DNA of 64,000 bases from Falciphora oryzae (Eukaryota > Ascomycota > Sordariomycetes > Magnaporthales > Magnaporthaceae): contig JNVV01000055.1 in the NCBI GenBank assembly GCA_000733355.1, positions 54,786 to 118,785 on the forward strand. The letters are read 5' to 3'. Shown here piece by piece: positions 56,274 to 64,000 of the stretch. Below the pieces are notes generated by a model that worked only from the letters and a program-made list of their open reading frames with translations, did not search any database and was not told the DNA's origin. The position numbers and the translations under genes were made by a program. Numbering within the stretch: position 1 is the first letter of the stretch; each line of letters starts with the position of its first letter.

Positions 56274-57106
56274 ATGTCGGCGCACTACAGCATCTGAACA
56301 CTGCTGTCTGTGTGGTGGCAGGCGTGCTAGAGGGGTTCGACCTGCCGAGGAGGCCCGGGGCCTCCTGTCCCTTGGCGGTGTTACACACTGGTTGAGGGCT
56401 TTGCCAAAGGCCTGTGCATACAGTGACGTTATCAAGGTGCGCGACGGCTAACAAATGCGACCAGGTAGAACCACATCGCAAGATCGTGTAGCTAAACATG
56501 CGGCGGTGGCAGGCACGGCTTGGTGCTGTGACAGTTCCAACACTTTCCGTAACGAACAGTGATGCGGGCCTTATGCCACTGTGTCAGTAGCACTCGAAAA
56601 CCATGAATTCAGGCTGCTGCTTCAATCACCCCGTCCGCACAGCTTATCTAGGGAGACAGTGCACGCCACCGCTGGGCGGTCGCACTTTTCTTCATTTGCC
56701 TCGACTGTTCACATCAAGATCACGCGCCGGCATGCCGTGGCGATAAAGTGCCCCGCCATGACATTGTTGACTAATGGAAAAAGCTAGACTATTCCATAAT
56801 ATTCTTTCAACGCAGCATAAAATTATAAATTTACCCTGCCCCCTACAACCCGTTCACGGGCAAAGATATAAAAAAGTAAAAAATCAATTTGATCAAGGCT
56901 TTTTGTAACAAGGTTGAGGGACAATCTAATAAAACAAAACTTTTCAAAACCGAAAGAACAGCACCCGCCCTGACCCGCAGCCTAAGGCCATTGTCGAACC
57001 CGCTCTAATCAAACATACCGGTCGGTGTTCAGAAGGCAGCCATAGCATATTCTTCCCGTTCCAGGTGATCCATACCTTATCGGCACTTATGCCAATGCCC
57101 TCAACA
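56274..57106. other. Intergenic, AT-rich end
   Basis: No gene supported. About 56780-56945 is AT-rich, probably the 3' flank of the NLR gene read from the right. Confidence 0.6.
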
Positions 57107-60100
57107 TTATGGTGTTGCTGCAATGCAGCTGTATAAGTAGCCGGTTGCTCGCCAAGTAACATAGCGCCAAAAATCGGTATTAAGGTACGAGCCTGTTGCA
57201 TCAAACGATACACTATCGCTATGCACCTCAAACGTTGCAACGCACGCGCCCGTCGCCGCATCCCAAAGCTTAACGGTTTTATCGCCGGAGCCCGACGCGA
57301 GCTGCCGGCCGTCGGGCGAAAAAGCGACCGACCGAACCCAGCCGCTATGCCCTTCGAACGTTGCAACGCACGCGCCCGTCGCCGCGTCCCAAAGCTTGAC
57401 GGTTCCATCGTCAGAGCCCGACGCGAGCTGCCGGCCGTCGGGCGAAAAAGCGACCGACCGAACCCAGCCGCTATGCCCTTCGAACGTTGCAACGCACGCG
57501 CCCGTCGCCGCGTCCCAAAGCTTGACGGTTCCATCGTCAGAGCCCGACGCGAGCTGCCGGCCGTCGGGCGAAAAAGCGACCGACCGAACCCAGCCGCCAT
57601 GCTTTTCGAACGTTGCAACGCACGCGCCCGTCGCCACGTCCCAAAGCTTAACGGTCCCGTCGCTAAAGCCCAACGCCAGCTGCCGGCCGTTGGGCGAAAA
57701 AGCGACCGACCGAACCCCGCCGCTATGCCTTTTAAACGTTGCAACGCACGCGCCCGTCGCCGCATCCCAAAGCTTAACGGTTTTATCGCCGGAACCCGAC
57801 GCGAACTGCCGGCCGTCGGGCGAAAAAGCGACCGACCGAACCCAGCCGCTATGCCCTTCGAACGTTGCAACGCACGCGCCCGTCGCCGCGTCCCAAAGCT
57901 TGACGGTTCCATCGTCAGAGCCCGACGCGAGCTGCCGGCCGTCGGGCGAAAAAGCGACCGACCGAACCCAGCCGCTATGCCCTTCGAACGTTGCAACGCA
58001 CGCGCCCGTCGCCGCGTCCCAAAGCTTAACGGTCCCGTCGTCGAAGCCGTTAGGGCCGCCGGAGCCCGACGCCAGCTGCCGGCCGTCGGGCGAAAAAGCG
58101 ACCGACCGAACCTCGCCGCTATGCCCTTCGAACGTTGCAACGCACACGCCCGTCGCTGCGTCCCAAAGCTTGACGGTTTTATCCTCGGAGCCCGACGCCA
58201 GCTGCCGGCCGTCGGGCGAGAAAGCGACCGACCAGACCTCGCCGCCATGCCCTTCGAGCGTTGCAAGACAAGAACCCCAATGTTCCTCCATTTTTGGCTC
58301 GATAACCAGCTTTGTTAGTTTCTCCTTCGCAAATATTTGTCGAGTCAGGCTCCGTTCGGGGCTGAATATAAGCGCGGAGCCATAGGCCTGTAGAGGTGCT
58401 TTTTCGATGGCAACCCGATGCAACAAGACCAATAGCAGCATATCTTGAACCAGACGGCATAGATCGGGGCTCCCTGTTGTACCCTAAGCACCTTTAGTGT
58501 TAGAACTGCGAAATAGACAATTTAGATTACAAAGACGCACCTGGAGTAGGCTTTGCAGATTTTGTACTGCAAGGATTCCTTTCGGAACAGCTCGAGCAAA
58601 GGTCAGTGCCTCAAGCCAGTTGAGGAACTTTTCGCGTAGGAAACCATTGACGGTTTGTACATCATCTGTGCTTATCTGCGCATCGACCAGATGATCAACC
58701 CAGTACACGCACGAGTATCGTGCTGGACCTAAGGGGTCTGGGCTGGGCGGTGTCACATCTTCCACCGTGGTTCCGGGATGTGACAGGCGGTAGATATCAC
58801 GCTGTAGTGTTCGAGATAGCAGCTGACGCGATTTCGAAAAGAGGGCGTGGTGGACTCCTTCGATTTTGTGAGGAAAGACCGCAGAAAAGTTGGCTTTGCG
58901 CGAAGGGTCGCACAGGAAGTCCTTGGCTGACTGGTGGACGAAGTGTATGGTGCGGTCTCTGATGGCCAGAAAGGACCCGCAGAGCCCGACATAGTATTCT
59001 AGGGCACTGGTATCCAGAGGCTCGTCTTTTTGGAAGGGATTGTCGACAAAGGACCTTAGCTCATCTAGCGTGAGAGGCTGGTATACCGTCGATGCGGTGG
59101 ACAGAATCTGCAGGCACAGGGCCACGTCGTCGGCATCTTCCAAGCCGCAGATGGTGTGCATCATTCGGCCGTACAGAGCGTCTAGGCCAGGGGGGAAGCC
59201 GTGTAGCGTTTTGATGGCCTTGAAACTGGGGACACCTTCCAGGCGGCGACAGACGAGGGCTACCCACAGGAACGTGTCTCTGGCGTTGGATAAGAGGTAT
59301 TCTGTGACTTGGGCGGTTGTCTGCGTGTTGTAGCACTTTTGCTTTGCTAGCGCCTGCGCCTTCTTTCGTACGTATAGCTGGACGGCAGCGGATACGGAAG
59401 CGGCGTTCAGCTCGAGGCTGAGTGGGACTTTATGTTCGGCCTGTGCAAGCCTTTCCTCGATCTCGGGCCAGTTCCTGCTGGAAACGACCCATTTGGCACC
59501 GGACGCGGCTGAGCCGAACGCAATCAGGCCCAAAAGCTCGGAGCGACCAGCTTGGCACTCGTCGAGGGCGTCAACCACCAGATACGGTGATTGCAGAGCG
59601 GGGTCGCCCAGGATGTTCAGAAAGATCTCGCGGAGAGCGACCCAGGCATTGACGTCTTCGAAAAGCTGTCTGTCTGCGTGGCCGTACTTCTTCTGCACGT
59701 GCGAAATAAGGGACGGCTGCTGATCGACGAACATGTAGATCAAGCCGCGCAAAACTGCCGTAGCGCTGTTGATACGCTTGTCGGTTGCTTGACAGAAGAA
59801 ATAGGACAAGTGGCCGCCTTCTTTCTCCAGCTCGTTGATGATGCCGCACAACAGCATGGTCTTGCCTTTGCCGGGGTCCCCCTTGACCCACAGCAGTCTG
59901 TTCTGGTTGTCCTGCCGCCATCCGAGGAATTCGTCGTTGTCGAGGACCCACTGGTAGACATCGTCCAGCAGGCCCCCCTTGTCCCCCTCGATCCGTTCCT
60001 TGTCGTCTCTTGGGTCGGTGGTCCGCAAAGCTGCGAGGCAGGCTGGGGGTTCGCCGGTCTGATGGTTGGTAACATTGCCCTGTTGCAGGATGGCACCGGG

Positions 60101-60349
60101 ACCTAATGTGTATGAACCGCTGTAGGAAGACCCTTGCTGAATAATCTGAGCGCTCTGTTCCTCTGGAACGCCGGTGCCCTCTAGCGTGTTGGCTCTCATG
60201 CGCGTCGCTAAGTTGTCCTCGTCATCTTTGGCAAGGCGGCGCCGTTTCTCTTCTCTCGATGGCCCAGCCTCCTGCTCCTCGGCTTTGCGCCGATTCCCAG
60301 AGGCGGCTGTATCTCCCACGGTTTGCTGACTCGGTCGATCGGGGGCCAT
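57107..60349 (-). CDS. NLR-type STAND protein: motif, NACHT, WD40 (NWD family), 1061 aa
   Basis: Exons 60349-58541 and 58483-57107, joined by a 57-bp phase-0 intron. Residues 73-96 form a short Gly/Gln motif (Gly73, Tyr76, Ala86, Gln90-Gly91-Asn92) just before CLAALRTTDPRDDKERIE, the usual lead-in to NACHT in this family. Walker A is GDPGKGKT (157-164), Walker B YLVVDALDE (256-264). From about residue 675 there are eight WD40 repeats of 42 residues and a degenerate ninth. Family members (HET-E, HNWD, NWD2 of Podospora) sense ligands with the WD40 part and oligomerise through NACHT to trigger cell death. The whole reading frame appears intact. It lies 752 bp downstream of, and on the same strand as, the SesA-like gene. 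Confidence 0.92.
57230..58270 (-). repeat. 126-bp WD40 coding repeats
   Basis: Eight tandem units, nearly identical in DNA (GACGGCCGGCAGCTCGCGTC recurs with small changes). One unit carries a small extra insert (GGPNGFD, about 58045). Differences cluster in the blade-surface segment after ATF (EGHSGWV, EGHSGEV, KRHSGGV, EKHGGWV). Confidence 0.95.
58484..58540 (-). other. Intron of the NLR gene
   Basis: On the minus strand: donor GTGCGT, branch site TTCTAAC, acceptor GCTTAG, 57 bp, phase 0. The TAG that seems to end the NACHT frame is the acceptor itself. Splicing joins SLLQ to GTTGSPDLCRLVQDM. Confidence 0.8.
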
Positions 60350-61101
60350 GTCGGGACGCGGAGCGCCTTGATTGCAGACTGAGAAGATCGCTTGTGAGGA
60401 TCCGAGGATTGGACATTAGCCACTTGGTAGGGAGCGAGGGGCTGCTGCAATCGACGCAGGTTGCTAACACGAAGACCTAAGGCATTGAATCAAGCCCGCA
60501 GGCTTCTCGGTGTCTTGGAGATAGGTGATGACTCCGCTAGTTGGCGGGTGGATGAAGGTAAAACTTCTTGGGCGTTGCCCCGACTTGGAAAAAAGCGAGG
60601 AAGGACGAGGGACAACAAGGTCCGGAGAGGGCAGCTGCGGGGCGCGGTACTCTATCGGGCGAAAAGTTGGTCAGGCTGCGCTCAGCCCCTTAGCGCCCGC
60701 ACAAATCTCAGCCCAACGCTAACCTGCCCAAGAACCAGAACTGTGTGCGCCTCAAATATGCACATCACAGCGCGTAGACAGAGGGCATCTGGATTGGGCT
60801 ATTTTCTGGTACGCGCCCCACAGCCGGCGTCGCGACTCCGAGCAGAGGGCACCTGACGTCGGGTTCCACACCGCGCTGCCAGGCCGCTGCCACCTTTGCA
60901 TGAAAGCTTGACCGTGCTGCTTGACCCGGCTGCACTCAGCGTCGGGATGTGATTGGGCAGGCAGAGAAATTAATGAGCACTGTTTCGGACGCTGTACAGA
61001 ACCCCGACTAAGGTCAATCCTCCAAAAAGGCAATCGCCCAGGTGTGCGGCACAAGATTTCATTGGCAGACTATTTGGAGCAGCCTCCTCGCACGAACAGA
61101 A
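60350..61101 (-). promoter_or_regulatory. Spacer between effector-like gene and NLR
   Basis: 752 bp between the SesA-like stop and the NLR start. It must hold the terminator of the first and promoter of the second. No clear TATA box or known site was recognised. Confidence 0.4.
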
Positions 61102-61966
61102 CTACTGCTGCTCAAGCCCATCCCCTGCTCCGGCCTCATCCTTAATTCCCAGTCCATCGATCTCATCACCCTGCGTCAGTTTTGCGTCCTCGGTCCCCTC
61201 GATTTCCCCCTCAAACGCCGACCCTTCCTGCTCAATATCCCCCTCAATGATACCCCTGATCTTGTTGCCCTGGTTTGCTGAAGCGTTGCCCCCGAGTTTA
61301 ATTTTGCTCCGAAATGTGGACCCTGTCTGCTTAACCCGAAGACGTGGGGACGGCGAACAGCTTCCGAGCCGGGTCCCCAGCGCGTGTTCGGCCCTGCAAC
61401 GGCCGTCAGCAAAGTTCCTACACAATCCACACGGCCAATACTCACCTTGATCCATCACCTGATCTCGTGCTGGTGGCGTCCAGGCTTGAACTGGCGGTAG
61501 TGGCTTTGGTGACGACAGAAGTGGCGATTCTCTCCATGTTGATTCGGAGCGCTTGTTGGTCCTCGGCACTTCCAGAGACGACCATAAGAGTGAGGTGCTC
61601 CGTCGATTTTTGCGCGTCCATAAAGGGGACGTCCAGCTTCCGCGTCAAGCTACCGCTCATTATGGCCCACTGCTGTAGCGCTCGACGCGACTGTTGGAAT
61701 TTCGTCAGGATCTTCTTGGCTTTGTCAATGTTGTCCAAGATGGCGGCCAGGCAGGTCTTGATTTCGGTGGCCTGTAGTGCCCCGTTCTGATCGATGAGCG
61801 CCGTGACAACTTCGAGTTCCTTTATCTGGCGCTCGTACTGCTGGAGTTTGTCCGGCCCGCCCCGGATTCGGGCACGAACGTCACTGAACCCGGACGAGAT
61901 CGTGATGGCGTAGCCCAGCAGTTGGGCCACTGCCGCGCAGGCGCCGAGTGCTTCCAGCCCCGACAT
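61102..61966 (-). CDS. SesA-like protein with two C-terminal amyloid-type motifs, 270 aa
   Basis: Exon 1 is 61966-61446, exon 2 61393-61102; the 52-bp intron (GTGAGT, GCTGAC branch, TTGCAG) is phase 2. Residues 1-160 start MSGLEALGACAAVAQLLGY and are helical; with YERQIKELEVVTALIDQN they resemble the SesA N-terminal domain of fungal STAND proteins (likely, from memory of the family). Residues 198-221 and 231-254 are two repeats in identical register: Gly, Phe, Ile, Ala, Gln-Gly-(Asn/Asp), Ile, Gly at fixed spacing, 33 residues apart. The neighbouring NLR has one copy of the motif. The layout predicts an effector activated by amyloid templating. Confidence 0.82.
61394..61445 (-). other. Intron of the SesA-like gene
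   Basis: 52 bp, donor GTGAGT, branch GCTGAC, acceptor TTGCAG. Without splicing the frame ends at TGA directly in the donor, and the motif-bearing exon is lost. Confidence 0.88.
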
Positions 61967-64000
61967 TCTCGTGTCGGTGTAGCAAACGGCCGGATTCTAA
62001 CGTTGCCCACCCTTGATGTTGGGTAAGCGCTCCAGGAAGCTTCGGCGCTGCCGGAGCCGCATGGAAGGGGTATCAGGTAGGTTGGGCCGACGTTGTCGTT
62101 GACGCCCGCAAACCATCTTGGGCGACGACGTGGCGCCAGTCGGTGCCCTAAAGCGACTGTGCTACCAAAACAGGGCAAATTCTCGACTGCACACCGACTC
62201 CAGGCGAGCCTGTACAACGAGTGTACTGACGGTCGGAATCGGGCAGCCTTGCTTCAGCAGAAGTGACGAGAAAGAGGAAGTGGTAAGGTTGGCGGGGTCC
62301 AATTGGAGGATGCTACGTGTACGAAGGGTCCGGCAGATAACACTGCCTCCCAGCTGTGCAGGCGGGGATGCTCGCACCGGGGGGCTGTGGAAGGGGGATT
62401 GGATCGTACGATGGCTTATCGGAGACGCGAACTCGGCGCCCAACAAAGCTGCACTTCTCCACGGCGCTGGAATTATGACCTTCACCTTCGGCCTTCACCT
62501 GGGAGGTGCTGGTGAGGCTGCACAACGGGGCGGGCAAACTCGCAGAGCCCGAAAGCGCCCAAGCAACGTGCAGCCTGCCCTACGGCATCCGACCTGTGAC
62601 CTGTCCCCCTGAGTGCCGCTAGATGCTTGTCTGCAGATCAGCGCCAATCCAGCCAACCGAAAACTTTATTTTTTCGGTACCTCCAACGCCGCCTTATTTA
62701 GCCCGTAATATAGGTACCAGCAAGGCCATTGGTCCGTCGGGCTCCCCGGAGACTGTACCCGCGAGTCACAGCGACAAACAGGAGTGGGTTTGCTGATCCC
62801 TTTCCTATTCTGTGAGTACTGCATCTAACGGCACTCAAGGGGATGGAATCGCCAAGATTCCCTTCAAGCCTTACTGCCGATCCCACGAGCGAAGCGCCGG
62901 TTAAAGGCGTGTGGATGCTTTTGGCTTTCAACGTCCTCGGTTGTCGCCTTCGTCAGGCAGAGTCCGTCCGGCACGTGGGGTGGACGAGATATTGGCAGGC
63001 AAGTCGCAGAGCCGTGAGGGGGGCTTGGGTGATCCGCGGCGTGCAGGGGTGGTGGCGTTCCCATTGTTTGCTTGCCTCGATAACGTCGGGCGCGAAGCAA
63101 TGGCGTGCGCCAGTGCTGCCGAGCCGACAGCGGGAGGCACAGAAACCCGTGCGACTCGCGCGGAGGCCGACGCAGCTAGCGTCTCCGAGCGTCCACTGCC
63201 TCTATCAGCACCGCGTATCCAAAAGGCGGCCGCCTGGGACGCCACCACTGGCAGCTCGAAACCCGACAGACCCAGGGGACGCACTGTGCGTACATCGGCG
63301 GTCCATGGTGAGTCGGAGTGATCGTCCTCGGCGGCCCATCGCCTCGAGTCGTGATGTCCAGCTTCCGAGTCATCCTGCCCCCGGAAACGCTTCGTCGGAA
63401 TGGTCCCGCTTATCCGCGTGGTCGTGGTCGTGCATGTATGGTGCGGGCGTCCCCGCGACGGCCAACCGCGATTGTGGGTCTGGGCCCGCCGTCCACTCGT
63501 GGGCCGTGGGTTGCGTCATGGTGCCCGACATTGCTAACTGCGCAGGCTGGACAGAGAGTGATCCGCGTCAGCCCAGTATCAATTAGCTGTGGTAGCTTCC
63601 ATAATTCTAGCTACCTAAATGTAGCATTCGACTTACTGGTGCCAAGTTACCGGGAAATGCTAGACTTTGGGCAGTGATCAGCGAAATGGTAGCCGCAACA
63701 AAACGGTGGTAAATACACTGTACGCCCGTGCTGCGCCACGAATTAGTGCGTGCTCGGAACAATTCAACATGCAATTGAGCATGGAAGTCCGTTCATACTG
63801 TATGGCGGCAGGATGAGAATGTATGTAGCCAGGTCGACTTGGAGCAGGCTCGTGTGGAGAACCGGGGGATTGCGCAGGGATTGGCGGGTCCAGAGCCCGG
63901 CCCTGGTCCACAACCGCATGACGTGCACTATGTACTAGTTTTGCTACCGGTTGTTGTTGCTATCCCCTGTGTTCGCCCCGGGTTCCCCAACGTGTGCCCG
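61967..64000. other. No supported gene
   Basis: Upstream flank of the SesA-like gene. ORFs at 62118-62612 and 62843-63586 (+) show no domain, biased composition or splice pattern that would support them. No transposon ends or repeats were recognised. Confidence 0.55.

Noticed and set aside
57230..58270. CRISPR-like regular repeat
   Set aside because: The repeats are coding, contiguous and without spacers, in a eukaryotic genome.
57221..58385. Long plus-strand ORFs opposite the WD40 repeats
   Set aside because: They are shadows of the repeat array; the WD40 reading is on the minus strand.
58506..58540. 35-bp intron (GTGCGT to CGCAG) in the NLR gene
   Set aside because: Very short, and the next codons after splicing are TTC TAA, a stop. 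The 57-bp choice ending at TTAG keeps the frame and has a CTAAC branch site.
62843..63586. 247-aa plus-strand ORF as a gene
   Set aside because: No recognisable domain or splice structure, and open frames on the other strand are equally long.

Overview
The window looks like repeat-rich accessory chromosome of a filamentous ascomycete (Pezizomycotina, probably a Sordariomycete; inferred). Supporting signs are short introns (52, 57, 92 bp) with fungal splice signals, Tf1-type chromoviral retrotransposons, C-to-T decay at CpA typical of repeat-induced point mutation (RIP), and a HET-domain gene, a NACHT-WD40 NLR gene and fungal PD-(D/E)XK-like genes. No rRNA, tRNA or CRISPR array was recognised.

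Bases 1-34292 are a nested stack of transposons. A minus-strand Ty3/gypsy element (B1, left end outside the window, right LTR ending at 32951) sits in a LINE tail. It was hit by element A (+, ends 5641, itself carrying a solo LTR in its RT), a 440-bp TA-flanked MITE (5947-6386), element C (+, 8970-15575, apparently identical LTRs) and a second B copy in the opposite orientation (B2, 16789-31380). B2 carries element D (-, 20762-28340, with a 352-bp assembly gap). Perfect target-site duplications (TSDs) fix most of these borders. B2 and C look self-primed, because the base run after the 5' LTR is complementary to part of the LTR; D looks tRNA-primed.

Bases 34293-44900 hold the first host genes: a HET-domain incompatibility-type gene with an apparent frameshift (35728-38086), a scrap of NLR gene directly after it, and a 959-aa conserved hypothetical gene with one intron (39640-42611). 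A second LINE tail lies inverted at about 42728-43080.

Bases 44915-52312 hold three copies of a PD-(D/E)XK nuclease-like family: one intact (-), one short remnant (-), and one (+) killed by a copia-type insertion with 5-bp TSDs and by loss of its ExK motif. Similar 5' leaders and 3' CTTTCC minisatellites show that flanks were copied too.

Bases 53950-56273 hold remnants of a cytochrome P450 and a multicopper oxidase.

Bases 57107-61966 hold the most interesting system: an apparently intact NLR (about 24-residue N-terminal motif, NACHT, eight near-identical WD40 repeats) directly downstream of a two-exon, 270-aa gene with a SesA-like N-terminal domain. The C-terminus of that small protein carries two copies of the same motif. 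This is the layout of an NLR and effector pair that signals through an amyloid motif, as in NWD2/HET-S, but with a different effector domain and motif. Bases 61967-64000 have no gene I can support.
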